Assembly (NCBI GenBank): GCA_963763085.1
Contig: CAVXNB010000003.1
Location: forward strand, 806,001 to 870,000
DNA: 64,000 nt
Direction of reading: 5' to 3'
Source: CAVXNB01 sp963763085
GTDB lineage: Bacteria; Actinomycetota; Acidimicrobiia; Acidimicrobiales; Bog-793
Shown here: positions 28,283 to 38,091 of the stretch, in pieces
Layout: each line of letters opens with the position of its first letter
Position numbering within the stretch: the stretch's first letter is position 1
Made by a program: the position numbers and the translations under genes
The notes under the pieces: generated by a model
What the model was told of the DNA's origin: nothing
Database searches by the model: none
The model's input: only the letters and a program-made list of their open reading frames with translations

Positions 28283-28979
28283 CTACGTGTCGGCCGATCG
28301 AGCGGCGCGCTCTGCCACCGAGCACGCTACCCGAAGCGCGATCTGTTCGAGGAGGAAATTGGCAGTGATGCTCGCCAGGTGATCTCCGCACGACTGACCA
28401 GCCATCGTCGGCAAGCGGTGGACAGGTCAGAGGTCACCCTCAGGCTCCACGCATGGGTAGCCCTCATCGCTGTGTCAGAAGAAGCTTCGCCTGCCCGCGT
28501 CGTCGTTCGGTACGAACGCCAGCTTCGGGAACCGCTGCCAGGACGCGTCCTGCCCCTCATGGAGATCGGCGGGCGGGCACGGTGCGATCCGCCCCCAGCG
28601 GAGCGATTCCACGAGTCGCGGCGTCAGCAGCATGTCCAGCGCCGTCGACCCCTTGCCGCGAAGCTGACCGTGCAGACGTCGACTGCCTCCGCCGAACTGG
28701 TCGGCCGACTCGAGCGGCGAGCCGCAGGTGCTCGCCGACCGTCCCCGCTGCTCAGGCCATGTCCCGGCAGGTCGACAAGCACTGGAGACGCCGTGAGACG
28801 TGAAGTGCCAGGGCGAGCCACCGCAGGCTGTCGAGGTCGGCGCCGTCGTCGTGGAGGTGGACACAGAGTGCGCTGGGAGCCGGCGATTCGGCGGCGGCGA
28901 CGTTAGCCTCCGAAGCAGGTCTGCTCGTCGGCAATCCCGGACTTCGACCGCGGCGAAGACCGAGAGGCTCGGACGTCAT
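28283..28979 (-). pseudogene. Alpha/beta-hydrolase-like protein, frameshifted
   Basis: ATG 28979 overlaps the OppF stop (ATGA). Fragments read MTSEPLGLRRGRSPGLPTS, CVHLHDDGADLDSLRWLALA, then TSHGVSS and VLVDLPGHGLSSGDG in a third frame. The HGxD-like oxyanion loop and DLPGHGLS strand are typical of alpha/beta hydrolases. The catalytic Ser, Asp and His cannot be traced because of the shifts. The final frame ends ERAARSADT at 28283. Four or more shifts are present. It could be a thioesterase, esterase or dihydrolipoyl-acyltransferase-like acyl handling protein; ester hydrolysis is the safer guess. Confidence 0.45.
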
Positions 28980-29761
28980 GTCGGGATCCTCGGCAATGCC
29001 TCGACGAGCGACTTGCGTGTGCGGGATACTTGCGGATCGGTGAAGACTCGCTCAGGATCGCCCTGCTCCACGATTCGGCCGCTTCTCCATCACGATGACC
29101 CGCTCGCAGAATTGCTGCACGATCGACAGGTCGTGGCTGACGAAATCGCAGGTGAGACTGAACCGAGCGCGCAGATCGCGGAGAAGGTTCAGCACCTGTC
29201 CCTGCATGGACACGTCGAGGGCGCTCACCGGCTCGTCCGCCACTAGCGACGTGGGCCGCATCGCGAACGCCCACGCGATCGCCACCCGTGGCGCTGACCA
29301 CCCGACAGCCGCGCAGGAGAGACGCTTCCTGCTTGAGCGGGGTAGCGAGACCAGGTCGAGGAGCTCGATCCACAGCTCGGCCGCAGCTCGTCTTGCGGCC
29401 GAAGACGGACCGAGCCCCTCGGTGATGGACTGCAGATGGAGCATCCAGGGTCGAGCGAGGCGTAGGGGTCCTGGAAGATGGCCTGGACGAGGCCTGGGAG
29501 CAGCTTCCGCTGGTGCCCGATTACGCACGCCACAGTCGAGGCCGTCGAGGACGATCCTGCCAGACGTGGGTTGTGTGAGGCGCAGGATGCGTACGGACGA
29601 GGGTTGTCTTCCCGCTACCGCTCTCGCCGACGATGCCGAGGATCTCGCCGCTCGTGACGCTGAAGGAGACCTCGTCCAATGCCGTGTGGTCGAGGCCGCC
29701 CTTGGAATCGGAAAACCTTCGTGACGGAGTCGATCGTCGGGGAGCCGGCGCGTCGCTTCAT
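28976..29761 (-). pseudogene. ABC transporter ATPase, OppF/DppF type, frameshifted
   Basis: The start ATG 29761 (MKRRAGSPTIDSVTKVFRF) overlaps the OppD stop. A shifted Walker A region reads GESGSGKTT-like text (VAGRQPSSVRILRLTQPTSG follows it). Later comes the ABC signature region (LSCAAVGWSAPRVAIAWAFA), Walker B in LVADEPVSALDVSMQGQ, the H-loop FVSHDLSIVQQFCERV, and the end LVEALPRIPT at 28976. OppF-type C-termini energise import of peptides or nickel/sugar amides. Its length is close to normal, but at least four shifts are present. It forms the importer with OppD, DppB, DppC and the binding protein upstream. Confidence 0.7.
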
Positions 29762-30793
29762 CGGGCTGCCTCGTCGAGAGGGTGCACGCATCGAACGCCG
29801 GGTGACGCCGTATGGTCGCAAATCGGGGCGCTGAGGCACTAGCTGGAGGCTCGCTCGCACCGCGGGCTGAAACCGGCAGCCCGCCGGCCAACGTCCGGGC
29901 TCGGCGACGAGGCCGCCGATGAGCCGAACTGCGGCGCCAGGCTCGGCCCGCGTCGCGCTGCGTATCAGGCCCTTCGTGTACGGATGGTTCGGCCGGGCGA
30001 AGAGGTCGGAGGTCGAGCCGTGTTCGACGATCTCACCTGCGTACATGACGGCTACCTTGTCGGCTATTTGCCCTACAACCGCGAGGTCGTGCGAGATCCA
30101 CACCACGCTCATGCCCATCTCGGAGCGCAATTCGCGCACGAGCTCGACGATCGACGCCTGCGTGGTCACGTCGAGGGCGGTCGTCGGCTCGTCCGCGAGC
30201 AACACGGTCGGCTTGAGGATGAGGGCCGCGGCGATCCTAACCCGTTGTCGCATCCCGCCGGAGAGCTCGTGCGGGTACGGGCGCATCCGCTCCTTCGCTC
30301 GAGGGATGCCGACCCGGTCGAGGAGAGCGACGGCCATCCTCGCGTGCCTCCGGACGCCGATACTCCCGGTGGGCCAGGACGGTCTCGACCACCTGGTCGC
30401 CGATGCGGGCGCGTGGGATCAAGGCTTGTGAGCGGATCCTGGAAGACCATGCTGACCTTCTCGCCGCGCACCGAACGCATCGCCTTCTTGTCGTGACTGA
30501 GCAACTGCCCCTCCAAGGCGATGTCACCGCCCGCGACCTGCACACGAGTGCGGCAGCGAGTCGTAGGCATGCGAGTGCGGTCAGGCTCTTGCCCGAACCG
30601 CTCTCACCCACGACGCCCAGGAACTCCCCCGGTTGAACCGTAAGGTCAACGCCGGTCACGAGGTCCTGCATCACCTCGCCGCGCCGACGCTGAATCCGAG
30701 GTCCCGGAGCTCGAGCGGGCACGTCGGAGCCCGGAGTCTGGTCGCCCGCGCCGACGTCGCTTTGGAAGCCGGGGTCGCCCCCACCACGGTCAT
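29758..30793 (-). pseudogene. ABC transporter ATPase, OppD/DppD type, frameshifted
   Basis: ATG 30793 (MTVVGATPASKATSA) overlaps the DppC stop. The first part carries Walker A in LGVVGESGSGKSLTALACL and the Q-loop in VSMVFQDPLTSLDP. After shifts come the signature YPHELSGGMRQRVRIAAALI, Walker B VLLADEPTTALDVTTQA, and the switch SVVWISHDLAVVGQIADKV. The family-specific C-terminus HPYTKGLIRS follows, before the cysteine-rich region. This order identifies OppD/DppD. Four or so shifts lie between about 30650 and 29900. It is coupled to OppF by ATGA. Confidence 0.75.
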
Positions 30794-31692
30794 TTCCCCT
30801 GCCGATGCGGTCGTGGAGGTCCGCAGATGGTCGCCGAGGCTATTCAGGAAGAGGACGACAATCACGAGGACGGCGCCAGCCAGCAGCACCGGCCACCACG
30901 GATGCTCGACGTACTGCCTGCCCTCGTTCAGGATCAGCCCGAGGCTCGGAGTCGGGATCCTGCACGCCAAGCCCGATGAAGCGGAGCCTGCCTCGCCGAT
31001 GATCGACGTCGCGATGAAGTACACCGACAGCACGATCGTGGCCGGGACGAGGTTCGCGCACGAGGTGCCTGACGCTGATCAGGGACGCTGAGGGACGCCG
31101 AGCAAGCGGGCGGCTTCAGCGAAGTCGCGCTCGCGCAGTGAGAGGACCTCGCCGCGGACGATCCTGGCGAAGCTGCCCAGCCGGTCAGGGCGAGCGCCAA
31201 TACGACGGCTCTCAGGCCCGGGCCGAAGAGCCCGCGAACACCACTGCCAGCAAGATGGCCGGGAAGGCCCAGGTCACGTCGATGACCACGTTCGAAACCA
31301 CGTCGGCCGCCCGCCCGAAGAAGCGCCGAGAGGATGCCGAGCACCAAGCCCAACACGATCGACGGATCGAGACGCGCACTCCAATCCCGAGCGAGATGCC
31401 CAGGCCGCCGATAAGCCTCCAGCCCAGGTCCCGGCCGAGGTTGTCGGTGCCGAGCAGCATACCCGTGCGAGAGCGGCGGAATGAACGCGTCGGCGAGGTC
31501 CTGGTTCAGGTAGAGGTGCCCCAGCCGGCACGACCTGGACGAGGATGCCGATGACACCGACGCTCGCGGATGGCGAGCCCGATCACCCAACCGATCAGAA
31601 GGCGGCGTGTTCGGAGCTAATTGTCCTCGCATCGAGGCCGAAAGCTCGCGGACAGGTCGACCGACTGCCTGTCAGCGCGGGAGCATCGCCAT
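30790..31692 (-). pseudogene. ABC transporter permease, DppC type, frameshifted
   Basis: The start ATG 31692 (MAMLPALTGSRST) lies 3 bp after the DppB stop. A first transmembrane region is near LIGWVIGLAI. The family motif MLLGTDNLGRDLGWRLIGGL with GISLGIGVRV follows, then a transmembrane stretch FAGSS and the EAA-like loop, and a last helix PWWPVLLAGAVLVIVVLFLN with SLGDHLR. These define a DppC/OppC subunit (BPD_transp_1). Five or so shifts are present. The gene is flanked by DppB and OppD as in standard dipeptide/oligopeptide/nickel importers. Confidence 0.7.
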
Positions 31693-31694
31693 GG

Positions 31695-32627
31695 CTACGA
31701 TTCCCCCCGTCTGATGCGGATCCAAGGTCGACCAGACTCAGCAGGATGTCGCCCGTAGCGCTCGCGACGATCACGATGGCGGCAAGCATCAGCGTGAGCA
31801 CCTGAGTGACGCCGTAGTCGCGCTGCAGGACCGCAGTTCACCATCTCCGTGCCGAGACCCGGCCAATCGAAGATGACCTCGATGATCAGCGAATAGCCGC
31901 AGCAGGACGCGGATCTGCAAGACACCGAGCGAGATCATCGGGTTCAGCACGTTGCCAGGACGTGCAGCCAGCGCATCCGCCATTCGAGAAACACCCCTGG
32001 CCCGCAGGGTCCTGCGGGTAAGTCCGCGGACACCTGCTCGAGGAAGGAGGTTCTCATCAGCCGGATGGTAAGGCGCACGGCTCGGCTGCCAAGCAGACCG
32101 TTGGCAGGATCAGAGTTCTTCCAGGAACCGGTGCCGGCGACCGGCAGCAGTGGAGGTGGAGGCCGAGGACGATCACCAGGTGATGGCCAGGAGGAAGTTC
32201 GGGATCGCGAGCAGAAGGCTGGCCCCGCCTCGGACGACGTGGTCGAACCAACTGCCTTCGTGCGCCCCGGCGAACATGCCCCACCGGCACACCCACGCCG
32301 AAGATCACTGCCAGTGCCGCTCCCGCCAGCAGCAACGTGTAGCCGATGGAGTTCTTGAAGATGGTCGTGATCGAGATCCGCTCACGAGCGAGTCACCGAG
32401 ATGACCTGAGAGCAGGCCCGAGATGTAGTGCCAGTACTGCGACAGGGAGCGGCTGGAAGAGACCGATCTGCGCTCGTACGCGATAACCACCGATTTCGGC
32501 GTCGTCTGGACGTTGAATACGCTGCTGGTCACGTTGCCTGGCGAGAGGCGGAGGCTGAAGAACGTCACGAGTGACACGAGAACAGGACGATGATCGCGTA
32601 ACCAATTCTTTTTGCCGCGTACTTCAT
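31695..32627 (-). pseudogene. ABC transporter permease, DppB type, frameshifted
   Basis: ATG 32627 begins MKYAAKRIGYAIIVLF. After a likely single-base loss the text continues VSLVTFFSLRLSPGN, then QYWHYISGLLSGHLGDSLV (the family's periplasmic GDLG-like motif). It continues with transmembrane LLLAGAALAVIFGVGVPVG, FVIV/VIVLGLHL, and EVIFDWPGLGTE-like text (HRGHLRLAGSRHG in a shifted frame), and ends RIRIRRGES at 31695. DppB and DppC form the membrane pore. At least five shifts interrupt the frame. The spacing to neighbouring genes is normal for an operon. Confidence 0.7.
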
Positions 32628-32714
32628 GCCTGCCTTATTGGGTCACTCTCACGGACTTCACCGGATCGAGCGCCCAGGGCCGAAGGCATCGCGCAGACCA
32701 GGACTGCTGCCGGT

Positions 32715-34475
32715 TCAGCCGTTGGTCATCCAGACGTCGTTGTAGAACGGGTAGAGGTTTGCCTGATTCGGCTGCCAGCCCGACGACGTTCGTCGTGTGC
32801 ACCCAGGTCGTGTTCGGCGTGTAGATGGGGATCAGCGGGCAAAAGCTGGGCGAACGTCAGCTGGTAGTCCATAGGCCGCCGTCTTCAGCTCGGCGATGTT
32901 GCCGGCCTTCTGCCACGCGGTCGTAGGCGGCGTAGACCGGGTTGATGATGCTCGGTCTTAGGTTGGTAGACTGCGACGAATACTCCGCCACGTCGATCGG
33001 GCTGGACCAGAGCCACTTGAACGCGTAAGACGTCTGCTGTTGGTGAGCTTCGGGAAGAACGAGGCGTTGCGGCAGGTTGACGACCGTCATCTGGATCCCG
33101 ACATTCGCGAGCATGGAGACGACCGCCTGGAGCACCTGGTTCTCGGGGTCGGTCGACAGGTTGGTAGGTCGTGAAGGCGAGCTGCTTGCCGTTCTTCTGG
33201 CGGACTCCGCTGCTACCCATCGTCCAGCCCGCTTCGTTAAGAGCTGCTCGGACGGCCGGGTTGAACTGGTTGTACTGCTCGACCGTGGGGTTATACCACT
33301 TATAGGCCGGCATGATCGGACCGTACGTGGCGACCCTTGACCGAGGAAGATCGACTTCACGATCTCCTCGCGGTCGATCGCCTGGGAGATGGCCTGTCGG
33401 ACGCGCACATCGTTGAACCCGAGCGAAGTGTCGTCCAGGTTCACCGAGAGGAAGAGGTTAGAGAGCTCCTGGAACTCGAGGACCACGAGGTTCGAGTTCG
33501 CCTTGACCGTGTCGATATCCTGCGGTGGCACGTTCTTCACCGCATCGACGAGGTCCCGTCTCGATCTGGGGCGCTCGCTGCGACGCCTGGGTGATCGGGA
33601 TCCATTCGACTGAGTCGACGTAGGCCTTGCCCTTGTTGGTGAAGAACGGAACGATCGATCCGGGTATTCCTCCCATCGCTTCACGATGACGTGCTGACCG
33701 GGCACGTACGCTGAAAGGACGAAGGGCCCGGTTCCGTCGGTCGGCTTCGTGCCGTAACTAGCGCCCTGTGCCTTCCAGGTGACTGGATTCATGATGAACG
33801 AGTACTCCGTGCAGATCGTCTCCTGGAATGCCTGGAACGAATTCGACGTCTTGCAAACGATGGTCTGCCCGTTCGCCGAGATCTCGGTGATTGGCGGTCC
33901 AGAACACGGCGTTTGCTCCGGTCTTCGGGTTGGCGAACAGCTTCGAGATCGGTGACGATCGACTCCGGGGTGACCGGCGCTCCCGACTGATACTTGAGGC
34001 CGGACCGGAGATGGAAGGTCCAGCCGTTTTCGCCGCTCGTGAAGCTGTCCGCCATCATCGGGACCATGTTGCCCTGTGGCCCGCATGATAGCGCTTCGAA
34101 CGAGCGCGTAATAGCTGGGGTCCGCCCAAGCGCTGTTCACGGGGTTCGGCGGCGTAAAGTCGCGGTCGTAGCCCTCGGTGAAAGTGCCGCCCTGCACCGG
34201 TTTGCCGGAACTCGATCCGGGAGAACTGGACGTCGTGCTCCCGCTCGACGTGCTGCTGCCGCATGCCCGAGCAGCGTGCTCGCCGCGCTCGCGGAGACCC
34301 CGATAGCGGCGACGGCCTTGAGGAAGCTCCGCCTGCTCATGCCGCCGGCGGCGTAGTCCGCGAGCGCCTCTTGGAGCTGACCTCCTTCAGCTTCGGAGCC
34401 TGCTCCGTCACCTGGGACGGCCTTGGCCCTCCCGGCGCCTAGACGTCGCCGACCATCGGCAAATCGCTCCCCCAT
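32715..34475 (-). pseudogene. Family-5 extracellular solute-binding protein with Tat signal, frameshifted
   Basis: The N-terminal frame carries a twin-arginine signal, MSRRSFLKAVAAIGVSASAA (ATG 34340), inside a longer start at 34475 (MGERFADGRRRLG, then LADYAAGG). Extended cytoplasmic leaders before the RR motif are common in this family. Later frames read YDRDFTPPNPVNSAWADPSY, MVPMMADSFTSGENGWTFHL, LKYQSGAPVTPESIV, NLDDTSLGFNDVRVRQAISQ with AIDREEIV, and end with FYNDVWMTNG at 32715. Typical of DppA/OppA binding proteins that feed DppBC-OppDF. About eight shifts occur. It is the first gene of the transport block and lies downstream of a 13-bp hairpin at 34576-34608. Confidence 0.7.
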
Positions 34476-34575
34476 CTTTGTTCCCTCCCTTGAGTGCTGC
34501 CGACCATCACCGCTTCAGCGTAAGTCGCGCCGCGACAGACTCGGTGGCGGGGACGTTACCCTCCGCGCACACACG

Positions 34576-34608
34576 CTGCAATGATCAGAATGTGGCTGAT
34601 CATTGCAG
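34576..34608. promoter_or_regulatory. Perfect 13-bp inverted repeat (hairpin/operator) at the pucR stop
   Basis: The arms CTGCAATGATCAG (34576-34588) and CTGATCATTGCAG (34596-34608) are perfectly complementary around a 7-nt loop. The repeat covers the stop codon of the PucR-type gene and lies about 100 bp upstream of the binding-protein gene. No T-tract follows on the minus strand, so an operator or attenuator controlling the transport operon is more likely than an intrinsic terminator. Confidence 0.5.
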
Positions 34609-36305
34609 GAACACCTCACTCTGTGACATCACGCGGCGGCCGTTCGGAACTCGGGCAGGAGTGACGCGCCCTTGAAGTACCTCGAGAGCCTGCAGCGCTA
34701 GCGCGAGGCGGAAGGTCGTCTCGTGGCCGGACGCCGGCCTTCCCAGCACCGACTCGATCCGGTCGAGGCGCTGGTAGAGGGTTCGCCGGTCGATCTGCAG
34801 CATGCGTGCAGCCACTGACTTATTCTGGCCGGAGACGAGGTATGCCTTAAGGGTCGGGAGAAGGTGCACGCTGCTGCGAGCGTCGTGGTCCAGCAGCGGC
34901 CGTAGCTCCGACTCGACGAAGCGAGCCAGGTCTGCAGACTCCGACATCTTCAAGAGCAGGTGGTGCACGCCGAGGTCTGCGTACGAGTAGACGCCTGGCT
35001 TCTTGAATCGGAGTCCGTATTCGAATGCCTCCGTGGCCTGGTCGAATGCCCTGCGGAGGCTCAGCACGGTCGCCTCTTCGCTGATGCCGACCAGGCATGC
35101 CGGGGCCACGACGGCGTGCTCCATCCGCTTGACGACCCGCTGCCCCAGATCGTGCAGTGCTTCCGCTGTCGGGGCCGAGCCGCCGACACCGACAACTGCG
35201 ATGGCCCGATCCCCATCCAGGCCCGGAAGGATGGATACGCCGACCTCGGGCGCGGCGGTCGCGGAGAGCATCGACCAACATCTCGCGGAGACTCTGACGG
35301 TCGTCCTCGGTGTCGGACCTCTCAGCGAGCAGCCGATCGAGATTCTCGAAGCCGACGACGATAGCTGCCAGTCGGCGGCCCTCGAGCTCGGCCCCGAGGT
35401 TGCGTGCCCGGTGGTACAGCTGCTTCGGAGCTTGCGTCCTACTTCGCAGGACGTCGCTGAGGAACAGCGGCGGGCGTGGTCCGTCTGCGCCGCGGCACTG
35501 CGTTGGGAGAGGAGCGCCACGGCGATGGCGATGGCAGCCCACTCGAGCGCCGCCGTGTCGACCTCGTCGAGGCGCTTGCGGAGCTCGAGCACGTGAATCC
35601 GGCCCCACTCGTCATCGAGGAACCACACCCCTTTACACCTGCAGAGCAGGGCTCCTGCCTGGTCGGTTGTTCCGCCCTCGTGTGGGAGTCGCGAGTGCGA
35701 CTCCCACGAGCCGAGGATCTTCTCGATCTCGTCGCCGGCGGCATCGGCGTCGGCGTCGCCAACTCGACGACTTGATGGGCTGCGTCCTCGAGGACCACCG
35801 GGTTCCGCACGAGACCGGCGAGACGCTCGAGGATGGGCCGAACTGTTCCCCGCGCAGCACCATCGCCGTGAAGTCGCGCGAAGATCGCCTCGATCTTTCG
35901 TAGTTGCTCGTACTGGCTATTGATTATGGCCCCGTGCACTTGCTCCGTGACCTCGAGGAAGCGGATCTCTCGTCGCAACACCACGAGAGGTAGGCCACAG
36001 CGCTCCGCCTCCTCCAGGCAGCTCTCCGGCACCTTGGAGATCGTGCGTCCGAGCTCAATGACGAGACCCGCGGCCTCGATGGCTGCTAGCTCCTTGATCA
36101 GCTGCTGCAGCATTGACGGGTCATTGCCGACCCCGAGGCCGGTCGTGAGGAGGAGCTCCCGGCCCTTTAACAGCTGACCTGCGTCCGCGAGCTCGCAAAT
36201 GTGCACCCACCGAACCATGTTGTCGAGTCCGGCGAAGCCTGCGCACACCTCGGCGTGCCCTCGCTGGAAGACCTCCAGTTCGAGAACTTCCCGCACCGTT
36301 ACCAC
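34600..36305 (-). pseudogene. PucR-family transcriptional regulator, frameshifted
   Basis: The N-terminal frame from GTG 36305 is a PucR-like ligand domain: VTVREVLELEVFQRGHAEV, VRWVHICELADAGQLLKGRE, LLLTTGLGVG. A second frame (EIEKILGSWES through VWFLDDEWGRIHVLELRKRL) and a third (VGVSILPGLDGDRAIAVVG) form the middle GGDEF-like CdaR region. The C-terminal HTH_30 reads LLPTLKAYLVSGQNKSVAAR, MLQIDRRTLYQRLDRIESVL. About 560 codons in total fits the family. Such proteins sense purine-type or other nitrogen compounds and usually activate neighbouring catabolic genes. Its position at the head of the island operon supports that. Shifts lie near 35780, 35430 and 35260. Confidence 0.7.
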
Positions 36306-36457
36306 GGGCCCATTATCACGACGATGCCGGTGATCCGCCAGACGCTGTGGAGGGTGAGGGCCGGCCCCTTTAGGAGGCAGCCTTTGGCGCTCACACCGAC
36401 AAGTGCAGCTTGGCAGGTGTCCCGAACCGGCGGGTGTTGCCTGCGTTTTGTGAGGAC

Positions 36458-36501
36458 TTTCGAGTGGAGGCGAAGGGACTCGAACCCTCGAACCTCCTGA
36501 C
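36458..36501 (+). repeat. Direct repeat within tRNA-Ala (tRNA-side attachment site)
   Basis: This is identical to 11906-11949 over 44 bp. Here the sequence is the 3' end of the functional tRNA-Ala gene (36465-36538, minus strand) plus 7 bp beyond it. The upstream 5 bases also nearly match (aggac versus aggag), and the match ends inside the anticodon loop. The intact tRNA lies at this end, so it is the tRNA-restoring junction. Confidence 0.85.
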
Positions 36502-36538
36502 TGCCAGTCAGGCGCTCTACCAACTGAGCTACGCCCCC
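36465..36538 (-). tRNA. tRNA-Ala (GGC anticodon)
   Basis: The 74-nt minus-strand gene folds as a cloverleaf. The acceptor stem is GGGGGCG/CGCCTCC, the D arm is GCTC-AGTTGGTA-GAGC, and the anticodon arm is CCTGA-CTGGCAG-TCAGG with anticodon GGC reading GCC alanine codons. The T arm has loop TTCGAGT. The discriminator base is A and no CCA is encoded. Its 3' half is repeated at 11906-11949, marking it as an integration site. Confidence 0.9.
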
Positions 36539-36678
36539 GTAGGTCGCTACATGCTAACCCGGGCCGGCGAGGGCCCGTCACGGTCAGTGCGAGATCCCCG
36601 GCGTCGCAACCTCTCGCTTCCTCGCTCTACCGCCGGCTCCTGGACTAGAACAGGCGCCGTCCAGAGGAGGCGTGTGTC

Positions 36679-38091
36679 GTGGCGAGCTTGTCGCTGAGAA
36701 ATGGGTTCGTCGTGACGCCGGGCGCTGTCGTACCTGGCGGGCTCGCCTCGGAGGACGGCGTCATCACCGCCATCGGTGGCCCGGGCTCTCTCCCGAAGGC
36801 TGACACCGAGATCGACGTGAACGGGAGCTATCTCCTACCGGGCGTCATCGACCCGCACGTTCATCTCGGGACGGGCGGAACGGCTGACGATGCCAAGTTC
36901 CTCGCGGATCTGGCGTCCGAGACTCGCTCAGGGGCGGCCGGCGGCGTGACGACCATCGTCACCGATCACGAGAGCGCTCACGGCCACAGCTGGGTCACGA
37001 CGAGACTCAGCCGGGATGGCGTGACCCTCCTGCAGCTCGCGAAGGAAGCGATCCCTTCGCGATCGCCGATCGATGTCCGCTACACGGCGAATCCGTGCAC
37101 GGACGAGGGTCTCGGCGAGATCCCGACCCTCGTCGAGCAGAGCGTGACCTCCTTCAAGATGTTCCCGAGCTACGTCGGTGAGGCAGCCGAGGAGTTCGGC
37201 ATCACCACCGTCGACATGGCGTTCATCTTCCGTGCGTTGGAGATAATCGGTGAGCTCGATCGTCCCTGGCGACCGACTCAGGGCATGGTCCACTGCGAAG
37301 AGCCGGGGATCTGCGACCTGCTGAAGGAGCGCTACCGGCTCGACCACGACACGCTGGAGTGGTGGACGAGATCCCGCCCGGCCATTTGCGAGGCGATGCA
37401 GATCTTCGACGTGGGCATGATGGCCAGGGAGACGAGCGCACGGGTCTACATCCCACACGTCTCCTCCGAAGAGGGGGTGCGCACGATCGAATATCTCCTG
37501 ACTCGGGGCGCTGACGTCGTCGGTGAGACATGTCCGCACTACCTGATCCCGGATTTTCCGTGGCAGATGGGGGCGTTGGGAAAGGTCAATCCGCCGGTTC
37601 GCGACGCCGCAAACCTGGCGTATATGTGGCAAGGGATCCACACCGGTGTCCTCGACGTGCTGGGCTCCGACAACTGCCGCTTCACACTCGCCGAGAAACG
37701 GGCGAAGAGCCTCTGGGACGCGATTCCCGGCTTCTCGGAGATCGCGGCGACCCTCCCTCTGCTGTTGACCCACGGCATAGCGGCCGGGCGTATCGATTGG
37801 CCGACACTCGCCTCGTTGGTTTCCGAGAATGCCGCGCGACGGTTTGCGATGTATCCCCAGAAGGGCGCGTTGCGGATTGGGGCTGACGCGGATGTCGTCG
37901 TCGTCGATCCGGCGGAACATTGGGTCCTTCACGCGGGTGACCTGCCGTCGGACGTCGAGTTCTCCATTTACGAAGGGATGGAGATGATTGGCCGGCCCCG
38001 CATGACGATACGGAGAGGGGAGGTCGTCGCCGAGGTCGGATGGGTAGCGGGCAGTGGGGGTCGGTACGTCGAGTCGGCTGCCGCACCATGA
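36679..38091 (+). CDS. Dihydropyrimidinase/hydantoinase-like amidohydrolase
   Basis: The intact 470-residue cyclic amidohydrolase starts at GTG 36679 after an AGGAGG ribosome-binding site. The metal-site motifs are GVIDPHVHLG (about residue 58), the likely carboxylated lysine in SFKMFPSY (about 161), a histidine in VHCEEPG (about 204), VYIPHVSSEEG and the aspartate in LGSDNCRF. These match the dihydroorotase/hydantoinase/allantoinase branch, which opens cyclic imides and ureides. Its stop overlaps the following amidase start (ATGA), so the two are co-translated. They lie just outside the right end of the tRNA-linked island, divergent from pucR, and may belong to the same nitrogen-compound catabolism. 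Confidence 0.85.
   Translation: MASLSLRNGFVVTPGAVVPGGLASEDGVITAIGGPGSLPKADTEIDVNGSYLLPGVIDPHVHLGTGGTADDAKFLADLASETRSGAAGGVTTIVTDHESAHGHSWVTTRLSRDGVTLLQLAKEAIPSRSPIDVRYTANPCTDEGLGEIPTLVEQSVTSFKMFPSYVGEAAEEFGITTVDMAFIFRALEIIGELDRPWRPTQGMVHCEEPGICDLLKERYRLDHDTLEWWTRSRPAICEAMQIFDVGMMARETSARVYIPHVSSEEGVRTIEYLLTRGADVVGETCPHYLIPDFPWQMGALGKVNPPVRDAANLAYMWQGIHTGVLDVLGSDNCRFTLAEKRAKSLWDAIPGFSEIAATLPLLLTHGIAAGRIDWPTLASLVSENAARRFAMYPQKGALRIGADADVVVVDPAEHWVLHAGDLPSDVEFSIYEGMEMIGRPRMTIRRGEVVAEVGWVAGSGGRYVESAAAP

Larger units (their letters stand above)
11906..36501. mobile_element. Genomic island integrated at tRNA-Ala, 24.5 kb, bounded by 44-bp repeats
   Basis: The interval is bounded by perfect 44-bp direct repeats derived from tRNA-Ala. 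The intact tRNA is at the right end and its 3' half is repeated at the left end. All genes inside lie on the minus strand and form one long, tightly spaced catabolic/transport cluster. Most carry one or more frameshifts, far more densely than the flanks. No integrase, excisionase or replication gene is visible inside. A relaxase remnant lies just outside the left repeat. The island is therefore probably an immobile, decaying or mobilised-in-trans element. Integration at the tRNA is strongly supported by the repeat; the origin and mechanism are inference. The 11950-12101 stretch next to the left repeat shows no gene. Confidence 0.75.

Noticed and set aside
12102..36305. Programmed ribosomal frameshifting as an explanation for broken frames
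   Set aside because: The shifts are numerous, in both directions, in unrelated genes and without common slippery sequences or downstream structures.
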